Assembly (NCBI GenBank): GCA_014549065.1 | Contig: JACDOX010000117.1 | Location: forward strand, 1,606,973-1,670,972 | Source: Cardinalis cardinalis | Lineage: Eukaryota > Chordata > Aves > Passeriformes > Cardinalidae | Length of the DNA stretch: 64,000 nt | Reading direction: 5' to 3' | Part shown: piece after piece, positions 38,393-50,146 of the stretch | How the letters are laid out: the number at the start of each line of letters is the position of its first letter | Numbering within the stretch: the first letter of the stretch is position 1 | Notes under the pieces: generated by a model | What the model saw: the letters and a program-made list of their open reading frames with translations, nothing else | What the model was told of the DNA's origin: nothing | Databases searched by the model: none | Made by a program: the position numbers and the translations under genes

Positions 38393-39818
38393 GTAATTTC
38401 AACTTTAACTCACATAATAAATGCTTAAAAATAATGTGTTATGAATGCCTTCCATAGTCATCACAAGCCTCGGGGTATGACAATGCTTTGCCTTGCCATG
38501 TTATGCCTGCCTTTATTGTTATCATAATTGAGTGATTTTGTACCTGTAGGTTCTTGCTTGGCAGCTGCAAAATGGCAAAGTTGCTTCTCAAAAGCTTTGC
38601 TTTTTTGCAAAGAAAGAGTGATAATGTGGGTGACATCTTGGGAAGGTGATGCTGTTCTTCATCATCTGCAGCAACATAAGGAGGCCTGGTAATTACCTTG
38701 GTGAAAAGGGTGTGGGGAAAATTGAAATTGTCTAGTGATTGTTTTAGAAGGGATATTTNGAAATTGAATTGTGATGGCTTTATCAGAGAATTATGTACAT
38801 ATTTAAAAGTCAACAAAATAGATTCATGGATTCAAATCCCTCAAGGAAAAAAAACCCTTGTATGTGTGCTGTGAGATGCTCGTTGTAGTTATGTTCTCTC
38901 TATCTGACTTTCATGGTCATTTAAATGAGTCTTAAGCCTCCTGTTGTGGAACTGCAGCATAGCTGTGCTCTTGGTTTGGCTGGGCAGAAAAACTCTGCCC
39001 ATGCTCCCTGCAGCTTCCCTGTGCCCCCTTCATTGACCCCATGGATGTCCTTGGGGCTCTGGGTGCTGCTCTGTGAAACTGCACGGGGTGGGTGCTTGTT
39101 CCTGTTTGGGGAGGGGGCCCTGCAGCCTCTTGTCAGGCTTGCTGGGCCTTCTACAATGGGGTGTGAGGGCAGAGAAGGGTTAAGAACAGAGAGGAAGAGG
39201 TTTGGTGGAAAGAGGTGNGCTCGGGTGAACAAGAAACCACAAACCATGGGTTCTTGCTAGACTGCAGAGGGGGAGGNAGGCCATCCTTAGTCAGCCCAAA
39301 CCTTGGCTTTTGTGTACATTGCTTTGCTTAGGATGACATGCTGATTTTGAGAGTCCCTCCCAGACTCCTTCAGTGGCCTGTGGCTGACACTGGATGGTAC
39401 CATGGGTACTGCAGTGTCAGGTGGGGGCATCCCTGAAGAATGCTCATGTTAGGATTTGATCTGGAAACAGAAACCTGGAAGCCTGCTTGTGTCTCTCAGC
39501 TTTTGCAGCTGGGCTTCTCTGGATGCCAGGGCCATTTTCAGAATATTTTTTTGATCTCTGAACAGCTCAAACCCTAAATTTCTTCTGCTGTGTCAGCATT
39601 GTGTTCGTGTTGGGGTTGTGTCTGTGAAATACCTCAATACCTCTTTGGTTTGTTTATGAGAAGAAGGTGGGCAAATGGATGAAGGCCATCCAAAACCTTT
39701 ATCCTAGCTGGTCTATTTTTTATCATATGGTTCTTCTGAAAGGAATATCTCTGTCTTTTGTGTTTAACTCCCTCATAGTCTTGTTTTTTCTCTCAAATTC
39801 TTTTAAACCTTATTGCAG
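38393..39818 (+). other. Intron 2 of MINAR1
   Basis: The intron is 1426 bp, starts GTAATT and ends ttttaaaccttattgcag. It separates two phase-0 exons. If it were retained, the reading frame would stop 11 codons in (stop ends 38428), giving a protein without the conserved C-terminus and membrane anchor. I see no other feature in it. Confidence 0.85.
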
Positions 39819-40073
39819 GCAGACAGGCAATATGAAATCCCACAGCCACATAGACTCTCTAAACAGCCAAAAGACGCTTTCTTGATTGAGCAAGTCTTTA
39901 GTCCTCATCCCTACCCTGCATCACTCAAGTCACACATGAAAAGCAACCCTCTCTACACAGACATGAGGTTGACAGAGCTGGCTGAAGTGAAACGTGCCCA
40001 GCCATCATGGACCATAGAGGAATACACGAGGAATTCGGGGGATAAAGGCAAGATTGCAGCCTTGGATCTACAA
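39819..40073 (+). CDS. MINAR1: MINAR1 coding exon 3 (residues 771-855)
   Basis: This 255-base exon (85 codons, phase 0 at both ends) starts ADRQYEIPQPHR after tattgcag and ends ...AALDLQ before GTGAGT. It carries the most conserved block shared by MINAR1 and MINAR2, including VEQVFSPHPYP-like (here IEQVFSPHPYPASLKSHM), NPLYTDMRLTELAEVKR and PSWTIEEY. This is the region that defines the family (UPF0258, by recall). There are no Ns and no frame break. A nearby alternative AG four bases downstream would shift the frame and is not used. Confidence 0.95.
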
Positions 40074-43000
40074 GTGAGTCTCATTTGTTTAATTTGAATG
40101 GCTTGATTGCAAATGGATGTTGCCAGAATATGCATTTAAGAAGGGATTTGGATAGCTCAGGAAAGAGCTGAGGATTGTTGAGCCTCTAATCTTGCTGATC
40201 CGTATCCATCCTGGCCAGGGACAGTGAAGAATGTGAATGTTTTGTTTCTGAATGGTGATCCTTGACAGGCTGATGCTCCCAGCTTATTCTGCAATGGAGA
40301 GACATCTCCTAAGCCATCGTGGCTTTAGTAGCTCTNAAGAAGAGTTGGGGAATAAGGGAGTGCAGAGGTGAGCTGGCTCCTAACTGCAGCAAGGCAGAGT
40401 GGTGCAGGAGCTGGGACTGCTGCCTTTTCCTCTGTCTCTGAATTATTCACAGGGAGTTGCAATGTTAGGTTTGATTTTTTTTTTCCATTTTACTAGGAAC
40501 ACAAGACATCAAATACTTGTAGAAGATGTTCAATACCACGACTGGTTTTGAAACACGTCACTGTGGAAGCTTTGAAGTGGCTGTTGGAAACCAGCCAGGC
40601 AACTAATGCTGTGTCTAGTTTGCATTTTGGTTCAGCCTTGGAAGTGTGCAGGCTCTTGTGCAACAAGCAGAGGAGACACATTCAAATTTTGCATTAAGGT
40701 TTTCCCGACACGAAATCACAAACCTGACATAAAACAAGCACCCACATTGGATGCCCTGTGTAGTCTGATAAACACAACACATCTTTTAGGAAGGAAGGTA
40801 TCTGAGCAGAGGTTTAAAGAGGAGACCTGAAGGATGACATGCAAAATGTGTAAAAACCAAAGAAATGTTGCACTTGGTCTCAAAACCTAAAATGTGTTGC
40901 ACAATGAAATCCTCATTGATGTGCAAATAACTGTGTATCCTTTATATGCCCTTTGAGAGTAGAATGTGGGACCAGTGGGGAGGTCTGGTGCTGACCACAG
41001 GCATTTTGGGTTCTGTGGGCAGCAGCTTGTGGGGTGCAGCCGTGCTCAAGGAGGGAGTCTGCTTGTCTGCACAGCTTGTGTGCTGTGGAAGAGTCTGAGA
41101 CTTTGCTGCTCCATGCCAGCCCTCAGTGGCTCAGTGCTGAGGTACCTAAGCCAGCTCCAAACCCGTCACACTAATCCCTAGGAAAGCATCAGGATGCTGT
41201 GCCCAAGGACCCTGAGCTGGCTGATTTGGATTTGAAACCATCACCCACACAGTGCTGTAGTGAAACTCCCATGAGTGTTTGTGCAGAAATTTGTGCACAA
41301 CAAATTCACCTCCTTGCTTGGCTCATGCAAACTTTCCTGTCCTCACCAGNCCCTGCTCCTTGCTGTGGCTGAAGTGCACTCTGAGAGAAACCAAGCAGCA
41401 CAGGGAGCAGGCTGCATTTTGCCTCAGCTCCCTGCTGCTTTTTGGGTCTTAAAAGCTTTAGATGGCTTACTGAATTCCTAAACCTGGCATTGCAGGCTGT
41501 GTGCTGGAGTAGGAATGGGCTGGGAGAAGTTCCTCTGCAGCAGGCAGTCACAAAGCATCACTTACCTGCTGTGTGAGGCAATAAGGGAGGTGATATTTGG
41601 AAGCAAAGCCCCTCTGGGAGAAGTGTTCTCCATCTGCTCCTCGTTGGGCTGTTTTGTTCTCTGTAAGCAGCTCTGCGTGGCTGTGAGCAAACCAGAGAAA
41701 TCGGCTTATTGCCATCATTTATCTTTAGGATAAAGGTGATAGAAGTTTACTGGTTTGATTCTCTCCCTCCAAAAAGATTGTCAGAATTGCATCTACCCTG
41801 CAAAGCCCATGTCTAGACTTTATAATGGAGCTTACTGACAAACTTAAAAAATAGACACAGACTGATGAGTGGGGTTTTTTTTCCCAGTGATTAAGTTTAT
41901 TAGAACTGAAAGTAAATACATTATGCCTTAATGAACATTCCTACGTCTGGCAATGAAATGAGAAAGGAAGCTGATTAACAGTAATGGGCCTTTTTAATAA
42001 TGCATCTTCCTTCTGAAGTAGTTAAAAGGTCAATGCCAAGGCAGATGGGTCCAAAACTGCAATTTCCTTGAAGCATACTATTGCTNTCTTTGGGGTTTTT
42101 CTACCTTTGTTCACTTAAAGTTTCTCCTGGAGCCTGACAAGTCTGCTAGGTTTTCCTCCAAAAAAAGAAACTGTGAAACTAGTCAGGCCCAAAGCTTGTC
42201 CCAGGTGTGGGCTCTGTGTGAGATTCATTGCTTTGCTTTGTGTGTGATGATCCACTGGGATCAAACTATCAGGCTATTTTCTGATGCCTTTAGAGATGAG
42301 ATTGCTGCCTTTTTTCACAAGGCTGAAACAGGTCATTCAAAGCCATAAAGATACAATCACAGGTGTGGCTGATGGCCTCTGTTTCAGCATCCTAACACTA
42401 TCATAGAGGTGTTCATTAAGTGATCATAAAACCATTGCTCAGTTTTCAATGTTTATTTCTGAGATAGCTATAGAATCACTTCTTTTAGTAGTTCTTTACA
42501 TAAAACAAATGCTGCTNTCAGGAAAAGCAAAGTTTCAGCCAGTAGCTCGTGGCCACAAAATCTGAATTAGTCAATTAAAGGCTAAAGGATTAGTCAAATC
42601 CTTGTCAAGTCAGCTGGAGTTTCTTTGCAGAGTCCAACAAGCTTTGGATCAGGACTGTTAAAAGCACAGAAATGGGGTCTGTTAGGGTATTCTCAGTGTA
42701 ATATTTTTATATGGAATATTTTTTTTTACGAAATGGGCTTTTGGAGCCTCAGATAAAGGAGACAGCTTTGGGGAAATGCTGTCATTTTTCAAAATGTTCT
42801 TCTTGCTTTACTCCTTTCTGCTGATAAGTTCAATATAATGCGTAGAGCTTGAGTTTCCCCAGTTTTCCTCTTATTTTCCTCTAAAACAGAGGTTAAAGGG
42901 GAGAAAAAACAAGCAAGGCTGAAATGGAAAGCTTTAAGAGCTCGTAAATACTTAGGAACAAAAAGCTGTAAGACATAAAAAATAAGTAATTCAGATGGAA

Positions 43001-43576
43001 ATACTGATGAAGTTCTGCAGGTTGCCTGTGTCCCCAGGCAATGCCATTCCAGAGGAGGGGGTCTGTAAATTGCCCCTGCAGCAGGGCTGGGTGCTGGATG
43101 GGCTGGGTTATCATGCCCTGCAAGCAAATCGTGGTGACAAAATTAGGGTTAGCTTTATAAAATGTAGTGCATGAGGAGCATATATTAAGAACCTTTCCCA
43201 TCAGCTGAGCTTTAATAATTTAAAAATTATTAACAGTAACAGGCCGGCACTTGCTGACACCTCTGCTGTCGAGCAGATTAAAGAGATCTTATTTAAATGC
43301 CAGCCAAGATGANGAAGTTTCCGGTAAATCAGAGGTACGTGAGGGATTTTGCAGCAGAATCTTACTGTTGCAGGAGCGTATTTTTTGCAGTATTTTTTTA
43401 CCACTTTCATCAGCTTTATGGAATTGGGACCCGGAGATGGAGGGGTGTGAGAAGTGGCAATAACCCACTTTATCCTGACAGCAGATCCAGGTGCAATTGG
43501 ATACATCTGCTTTGCTCACTTATTTTATTAATGACAGACCCCAATCAATTAACAACCGTTTCCTTTTAATTTTTAG
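40074..43576 (+). other. Intron 3 of MINAR1
   Basis: The intron is 3503 bp, starts GTGAGT and ends ccttttaatttttag. No exon or RNA gene is visible inside. Low-complexity T runs occur near 40470 and 42720. The AT-rich stretches around 41830-42060 and 43200-43330 look like possible conserved non-coding sequence, but that needs an alignment to establish. Confidence 0.8.
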
Positions 43577-43774
43577 ACTCAAGAATCTTTAAACCCAAAC
43601 AACTTAGAGTACTGGATGGAAGACATTTACACTCCTGGCTACGATTCCTTGCTGAAACGGAAAGAAGCTGAGTTCAGGAGGGCAAAGGTTTGCAAGATCG
43701 CTGCCCTGATCGCGGCGGCCGCTTGCACGGTTATCCTGGTCATCGTGGTGCCCATCTGCACCATGAAATCCTGA
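43577..43774 (+). CDS. MINAR1: MINAR1 terminal coding exon 4 (residues 856-920) with membrane anchor
   Basis: The final exon holds 65 codons plus TGA (43772-43774). It begins TQESLNPNNLEYWMEDIYTP, a conserved family signature. A basic segment follows (LLKRKEAEFRRAKVCK), then a single hydrophobic helix at about residues 896-916 (IAALIAAAACTVILVIVVPI), and a four-residue tail TMKS. Arg/Lys before the helix and almost nothing after it indicate a tail-anchored or type II-like topology, with the long disordered part in the cytoplasm. Total length is 920 residues, about that of the human protein, so the gene looks intact. Confidence 0.96.
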   Translation, partial: TQESLNPNNLEYWMEDIYTPGYDSLLKRKEAEFRRAKVCKIAALIAAAACTVILVIVVPICTMKS

Positions 43775-44227
43775 GCCTGGGCACACCCCTGTGACCCCCC
43801 AGCCACCTGTGGCTTGGATAGCTCANGCTGTGTGTCAAATGGCTGCTGGCAAAACTGTGAGGAGTTCGCTAAGGGACGATGCTCTGAGAATATCCCGGCG
43901 GAGAATGGAGGCGGAACNCAGAACAAGTAGAGATACATTTTTGGAAAAGTCCTATTTTAAATAACAGACTGTGTGGTGGAGTTAATGGGAACTCGGTTCG
44001 ATTTTTATGCATTTTTAAAAGTGCAATATTTTTTTTTCCTAAAGGAATGATATAATATTTTACAGAAACAGAGACTGATGAGAATCCAGGCAAGAGAGGA
44101 AAGGTGTCTGAGCTATGTTGAGGTGTGGGTACGTGGAGGTAGCACAGTATAGAGGGGAATGTTCTATANGCATCACATTGAGGAGCTAGGGAAGTCTTAA
44201 CAACTCTCTACAGTGTTGAAAACTCTG

Positions 44228-44265
44228 AATGTATTGTATTTATTTTATAGTATTTATGTATTTCA
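44228..44265 (+). promoter_or_regulatory. AU-rich element in the 3' UTR
   Basis: A compact AT-rich block containing two ATTTA pentamers and TGTATTTA-type words lies about 450 bases after the stop codon. Such elements can control mRNA stability through AU-binding proteins; the function here is inference. Confidence 0.35.
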
Positions 44266-47072
44266 TGATCATTTGTTCGAAAGCAGACTGTGTAGCTGTG
44301 AACAGAGTTCATTCCTACGTTCAGATTAAAAAGGGCTCTTTGTATTTGGTCTTGCCCTAAGACCCACTCTATCATCACTGAGTACTTAGTTAAGTGCAAT
44401 GTGCTGCAGACCAAAAAGATTATGTTTTAAAGCAATCACAAGAGGTTTTAGTTACTTCTGTTGAATAACATTTGCATAGAGCTGGCAAACTCGCCTTGCC
44501 AAAAGGGTATTCTTTACCTCTGCAGACAGTGAAATTGTCTCAATTTCACTCCTGCCAGCAAGCAAAGCTGGCAAATCAAAGCAACACTCTGTTAAGGTTC
44601 TTGGAAATATAATCTGAACAGTTCCAATTTTTTTTTTCCCACAAAGTCTTTGTGCCTTTTTTTAGACTCTAGGTTAAATAGAACTGTTTAATTTTTTGCT
44701 ATTTTAAGCCCATACCATAAATCATAGTATAATGGGTACTAATGGAGGTCCTTTTCCTGCAAGCCTTCTGTACAGTTCCGAGTGCTCCTCAAGCAGCAGG
44801 GCTGGTGGTTACTGAGCACTTACATCAAGGGCACAATTTCTCAGCACTGGTAGAAACTTGCTGCTGGTGCAATGCATTCAGCACAGGGAGATCTTTTGCT
44901 TCCCTCTCACTAATGTACTTAAGAATGATGGTTGAATCTACTGGACAGCAAGCAGTCTGTATCCCATGGGAAATGTCAATTTGATGCTTTATCCCAAATG
45001 CAAATAGCAGGTTNGATGGAATTCTCAAGCTGGGACAGAAATTGCCTGTCATGGTTAGTGAAAGCAAAAAACTCAGACAGTATTACTCTTCTGTCAAGTA
45101 TAGAAAAAAAAAAAAGGATTTTCAGGAAATAGTGTGATCTTGCTGGTCCTCCAAGGGGAAGGAGATTCTTTTAGTGAATGCTCTTTATGTAGGGTAATTT
45201 TGGTTTCGTCAGAAGCAGCCTCCCTACACAATGACACAGCAGCTAAGAAAGCACTGGATGCTCCTTCCTCCAGCTCTCTGGGATGTGCTGCACTCACTGT
45301 TTGTTTCTGACTGGTTTAAAAAAAGTATTGAGGGAAGGGTGTGTGGGAGGTGAAGGCTTTGTTGTGACTTTAGATGTGTGTCAGTCCTTTCCTGCAGTTG
45401 GAGAGCTGTTTATGTGCTGCTCACGTGCTGTGCTTTATTTAGGGATAGGTGATTCCTGAGACTGTTGATCTATCAGAAAAATAACTGTAAGCACAGGGTT
45501 GGATGTCCCATCAACAAATAGAGAACAAGAACAGGCCCACAGACAAAACCTATGCCTGCCTGGCCTGAATCCTGACCCAAATTCTGTGACTTTGGCCCAT
45601 TCATAATACTAAGCTAATTTCTCTTTCCTCCCAGATGCTGCAGGATGGAGTCACAGCAGGGAGGGAGCAATTCACACTGTCTATTTTAGGCTGCCTTTGG
45701 TTGTGGTGTGATTCAGAGCACCCGAGCACAGGAGCTCAGGATCCGTGCGTAGTAAATGTAGGCAGGGAGAGAAACCTCTGGGGACAATTCAGAGCTGCCA
45801 GCAAGACATCTAATATTAGACATGGGAAAAACACTCTGGAGGACACTGCTCTGCAGTTTACCTCATGCACAATTTAGGTTGATTGTCTACGTAAAAAAAA
45901 GCTATTCCTGGTTCCAGGTGATGTCAGGAAGCCCTCTGACCCCCCTCCCTGGCTGCTGGAGGAAGCAGTGTGGGGGCACAGGGTGAACCCCCCGTCTGCC
46001 CACACCAGCAGTGACGAGGCCCTTGGAGGGGCAGGAGGAGTGGGGACGGACCCCCTGCCCTCTCCAGCCCCTCTGGCCCTGCTGCCCCCAGCCCCAAATC
46101 AGCAGCGCTTTCACCAGGGCATCTCAGCCATCTGATTGTAAAAAATATCATCCTAAGGGGAGGTAGGAGATGGCTGTGAGAGGTGTTACTGATCACAGGG
46201 TTTATCTGTGCAACTCATCCAGCTGGCACCAGCTAAGTCTTGGCATTAGAGATGCCCAAAATCCTGGGAAGGCTCTGTGGGTTATGGAGCTGTGGGTGAT
46301 GTGGAGCCGGCCCAACCCAAGCACTCAACATCCCAAACATCCATGCTGCCTCCTAATTTACTGGGGAGCTTTTGCCCCTCCTTGCTCTGCACAAGCAGCC
46401 AGTGGCACCCACTCCATTGGTCAGTGGTTTCCTTACACACCAGACTGTGGTTTGCCGTGGGTCCCCTGCAGGAGCTTGAGGGAGAGCAGAGCCTGGCTCC
46501 CTGCTCCACAAACANCTCTGTGAGCCACTGCCCTGCCTTCTCCTCCACTCCTGGCAGCTCCTTGGCACCCCTGGGTGTGCATCCTGAGCCATTCCCTGTG
46601 GGATTTGCATCTGGCACAGAGCCCTTCCGAAAACAGGCAAGGAGATGGAGCAATGGGATGCTGCTGCTGGAGGAGAGCAGCCAGGGAAGGAGGAAGCCTG
46701 CTCAGAGTGTACAAACTGGGTGAAATCCTGACATATTAACCTGCAAGAATATTGTGATCCACCTTGTGAACCAGTTACCAACTAGAATACACTGTATACC
46801 ATATGATAGACTTTTGTATAAAAAAAAAAAAGAAGTTAAAGCTATAGGTACATTGTAATCCTTGGTGTGATTGAAAAAGTGTCCTAGATTGTATTACTTA
46901 ATTAAAATTATGATGAGCATATTGAACTGTTTTTCGTATTTATGCCTTATAAACTTGATATATTACACATGATAAAATGAAACTGCAAAAACTATAAGAA
47001 AAGATACTCCATTTTGGGGGCAAATTCCATTTTGCTTTTCCTAAAAATAAGAGTGCTGCTTTAAATGAGCTT

Positions 47073-47078
47073 AATAAA
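47073..47078 (+). terminator. Poly(A) signal AATAAA (upstream alternative)
   Basis: A canonical hexamer in an AT-rich context, 160 bases before the stronger signal at 47233. It could serve as an alternative cleavage site for MINAR1 transcripts. Confidence 0.35.
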
Positions 47079-47232
47079 TCATGTGTGCAGAAGAGCAAGA
47101 GTAGGATATGTCCCCAAATGACTTTTTAGGATTTTTTTTTTAATGGGGCTTTGGTTAATGTACTATGTAATAATTTTATTTTATAATGTTACTGTACAAT
47201 GTTGCCTTTTGGTTCATTTAAATATAACACCA

Positions 47233-47238
47233 AATAAA
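47233..47238 (+). terminator. Poly(A) signal AATAAA, probable MINAR1 3' end
   Basis: A canonical hexamer is followed 12-13 bases later by a CA dinucleotide (47250-47251) and then by GT/T-rich sequence (tgtcctaagtttt). This is the classic arrangement for cleavage and polyadenylation. The predicted cleavage is near 47251. Confidence 0.6.
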
Positions 47239-47251
47239 CTTGAAAATTACA

Positions 47252-49957
47252 GTGTCCTAAGTTTTAATGAAACAGTTATAATAATTTATTACTCCATTGC
47301 TTTTCCTGTTTATTTTCCCCAGGGACATCAAGATAGCCATGGGATGTGAGTGTCTCAGTGTTAGATAACTAAGCAACCTATCTAGTTCTTGGCAGAATTG
47401 CCAATGGATTTCTAACTTGTGAAATAATAAGATGGCAGAAGATAATGAAAAATGAGTTTGTTTGGTCTCTTTTAAAAGCTCCTTTGCGTCACATTGTTTG
47501 GGCTTCTGGAAGATTAGCTCTTGACACTAATCATATTTCATTTTATAGGTTATTTCATGCATGAGTTTTGCCATATTTATGCAACCCTGGCCCTTTTATG
47601 TCATGTTTACTATAGATAAGTGTTTATAATTACCTGTGAACAGGCAGTCAGTTTACTTAGGGTCCCTATATGAATTTAATTTGCTGCTTGTGAGTTGTTA
47701 ATTGCAAAATCAGGTTGTCTTAAAATTCCAGGTATTGAAACAGAGGTAGAGCTGAACCCACCACTGTCAGAGGTTACAGAGGGCAGCTGTGGAAGAAGAC
47801 ACATAAACAATGGGCAGTGACAAGAAAGCACAGTGATGTGAGATCCTGAATTCTCCTCTCTGCTGCACAAACATGAAAGCACAGTGATGTGAGATCCTGA
47901 ATTCTCCTCTCTGCTGCACAANCATGAAAGCACAGTGATGTGAGATCCTGATTTCCTTCTCTCTGATGCACAAACACCTTCAATGCGTTGGTATTGTAGC
48001 TTTGGTCAGGATGGGGAATGGTGAGTGCTCTCTGCAGGGCCAGACCAGCAGCTCCCACCTTGGGTGCTCACGTGTTGTGAGTCAGGCTGCAACCACCACA
48101 GGTCCCCATGGAGGGGTTGTCAGTCACAATCTGGTGTTGGTTTCAGTTTTGGAGATAGTTTTGCATTCATTTGCACCAATGGTTTATCATGGGTTTGCAT
48201 CAATTTCAGGTTTTGCTCTTGTANCCATCAAGTCCAGAAGCTTACAAGCAGGAGTGCCCTTTCGATTTTTAGATCACAGCATGAATCCAGGAGCAGGAAC
48301 ATTCATAAAAATGCTGAGTGGGACCAGGCTTATGCCAAAAAATCCTAAGCACTCTGGCACAGCCTTCCTCAGCCATGAAGCTGCGTATATTGGATATATA
48401 GATCTCATCTGGGTCATCACTGTGCTGGAAGATGGAGCAGCTGCCAGGTTTCTGTCTGCTGGATGGAGCCACTGAGTCTCAAGGTAGAAGAAAACTCCTA
48501 CACACAATGTTGTATTGGCAACCAAGGCCCAGCCCAGGAGCTCAGTGCTGCTTTGAATGTGTCACAGCAATCGATTTGCTGGTTGAATAAATCCTTGGTT
48601 TCAGATCGAGCTCTGGTGAATGGCTCTGGCTGTTGCCCGGTCACAAGCAGAATATTGGATCTCAGGGCCATACATTTCCTTCTGAGGAGCTCCTGTGTCT
48701 CCATCCAATTGCATCTGCAAACAGAAGAAGGGAAAGCAGGCAGTTCCCTGTCCATAGCAGTGCACTCCTACTGAAAGGAAAGGTCAGTTGTGTTGGTGTG
48801 CACTTTGGGAAAAGCCAAGCACCTGGGGAAGTAATTGTGGAGATGAGGAAATGTTTTAAATTTCATTTTTTCCTTGCTGTCTTTTCAGGAAAGGACNCTA
48901 TCTTGTAAAGTGCTGCTCTGCTAGTGGTTCTCCAGCAAACTTGGCTACTTTGGATGACTTCTGAGACACTGGATAACTTGATATCTTGCAGGCTGTTATC
49001 TGAATCTACAACATTCACTTAGATACTGGAACAAAATCTTCAAAGAAGAAGTGGGCTGTCAACAGCCAAACTCCTCCCATAAGTAAGTTCCTGATGGTTT
49101 TATTTATGTTCAATAGAGTTCAAACTNTGTGCAGGAGGGGCTTGAAGCTCTTCCAGAAGCAACAGTACATCCACACCTTCCCAACAGCCACAGACTGAGA
49201 TTTTCAAGGGAGAGCAGATCATGGCCTTGGATGAGCCCAGCACAAGAAATCAGCTGTTCTTGGACTGTGCATGGCACCACAAGGCACTGCTGGTCCTGGT
49301 GGGGCAGCAGTGGATGGTGGGTAGATGTGCAAAGAAATTTCTGGACCAGGGAAGTTTTCTACAAGGCATAGCACAGTGCAGGGTTGAGGAAATGGTNGGT
49401 GTCTGGAGATGTGGTTGCTCCTGAGGCTGGGGGCTTTTAGAAATTGAGAGCATTGTGGCAGCAATTACCCATGCCCAGCCCTGCTCCTCCCTGCCTTCCT
49501 GCACCCTGGACCTGTGGATTTTGGGATATTCCTCTGAGGCACTAAGCAGGTCTCTGGACATGCAGTGAAGGCTCAGATCTTGCCTTTTCTCCAAGTTAAC
49601 CAGACTTCCTCAGTAAAAAGAGAGAATTTTCTGCCAGACATTGATGCTTTGGCCTCAGCTAAAGNAAAAATCCCAGGGTCTGTGATCTTATCCCACTGGA
49701 GAGGCTGACTGCACTAAGGCAATGTGACCTGGCCCCTCTTCTCATCACCCCCAAAACATCATGAGACAGCCCTGGAAATGGCAGGGCTACAGAACAAGTC
49801 CCATTTGCTTTCACATTGGGCTTTCTGGGAGCCACATTTCCTGCCAATCTCTGCAACCAGAGGGCTGAAAACTGATTTCATTTATTAAGGATGGAAATAT
49901 ATGGGTGAACTCCTCGGGTAGGAACACGCAGTTCTGATTGCTGGTTCTTCAAGAAAA
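47252..49957. other. 3' flanking intergenic DNA
   Basis: No exon is supported. The segment contains the 51-bp triplicate described separately. Reading frames around 47966-48475 are open but match no family I know. Confidence 0.5.
47824..47977. repeat. 51-bp minisatellite, three copies
   Basis: The unit beginning gaaagcacagtgatgtgaga starts at 47824, 47875 and 47926, an exact 51-base period. The first two copies are essentially identical; the third has a few substitutions (for example gatttccttctctctgatgc). It lies about 570 bases beyond the predicted MINAR1 poly(A) site. The frame is open through the repeat on the minus strand, which reflects a period divisible by three and not coding. Confidence 0.9.
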
Positions 49958-50146
49958 ATGGAAAATCCTGCTATTCACAGCAGGATTGCTCTGTTTTCCC
50001 TGCTCATTTTGAGCCTGTGTGCAGTGTGCTGTCTGTATGCTGTTCCCCAGCACGTGGTGAGGCTCCAGCCTGTGCCCACAGCAGCAGGTGTCCCCCTGGA
50101 AGAAGGGGAAAAGAGGGAATTACATACAGTAAAAAAGAGGGACTAG
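49958..50146 (+). CDS. Candidate small secreted-type ORF (62 aa), unrecognised
   Basis: An ATG with A at -3 and G at +4 opens a 62-codon frame. Residues 9-28 (RIALFSLLILSLCAVCCLYA) form a signal-peptide-like hydrophobic core preceded by MENPAIHS. A plausible cleavage after the small residue at 28 would leave a 34-residue tail with Glu/Lys-rich and KKR basic motifs near its end. It is followed about 480 bases later by AATAAA at 50624. I recognise no family. Frames of this length arise by chance in 64 kb, so this is a weak candidate kept only because of its start context and signal-like N-terminus. Confidence 0.2.
   Translation: MENPAIHSRIALFSLLILSLCAVCCLYAVPQHVVRLQPVPTAAGVPLEEGEKRELHTVKKRD

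Larger units (their letters stand above)
29350..47251 (+). other. MINAR1 gene span (putative transcript)
   Basis: This is the inferred extent of the transcript, from the CpG-island first exon through three coding exons to the poly(A) signal at 47233. Introns: intron 1 from 29595 or 29766 to 36036, intron 2 from 38393 to 39818 (1426 bp), intron 3 from 40074 to 43576 (3503 bp). All have GT-AG ends, and both coding junctions are phase 0. The coding part is certain. The exon 1 position and the 5' end are inferred from base composition and splice-donor strength. In human, MINAR1 lies at 15q25 between TMED3 and MTHFS (recalled). Confidence 0.7.
43775..47251 (+). other. Probable MINAR1 3' UTR (about 3.5 kb)
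   Basis: After the stop there is no splice-site or coding evidence. The segment ends in well-placed poly(A) signals. AU-rich words occur, including repeated ATTTA at about 44237-44260 (tgtatttattttatagtatt), and the last 500 bases are strongly AT-rich, typical of a long neuronal 3' UTR. An A-run occurs at 46820-46831. The open frames inside (for example on either strand at 46170-46780) are GC-rich chance frames, not genes. A shorter alternative UTR cannot be excluded. Confidence 0.65.

Noticed and set aside
38393..38428. Stop at 38428 as the end of MINAR1
   Set aside because: The last 11 codons lie beyond a consensus donor. Exons 3 and 4 continue in phase with the conserved family C-terminus and membrane helix.
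46170..46781. Overlapping open frames on both strands in the 3' UTR
   Set aside because: They are GC-rich chance frames without domains, between the MINAR1 stop and its poly(A) signals.
47676..48058. Minus-strand frames with repeated ISHHCAF / AERRIQDLTSLCF segments
   Set aside because: The protein repeats only mirror the 51-bp tandem repeat, whose period is a multiple of three.
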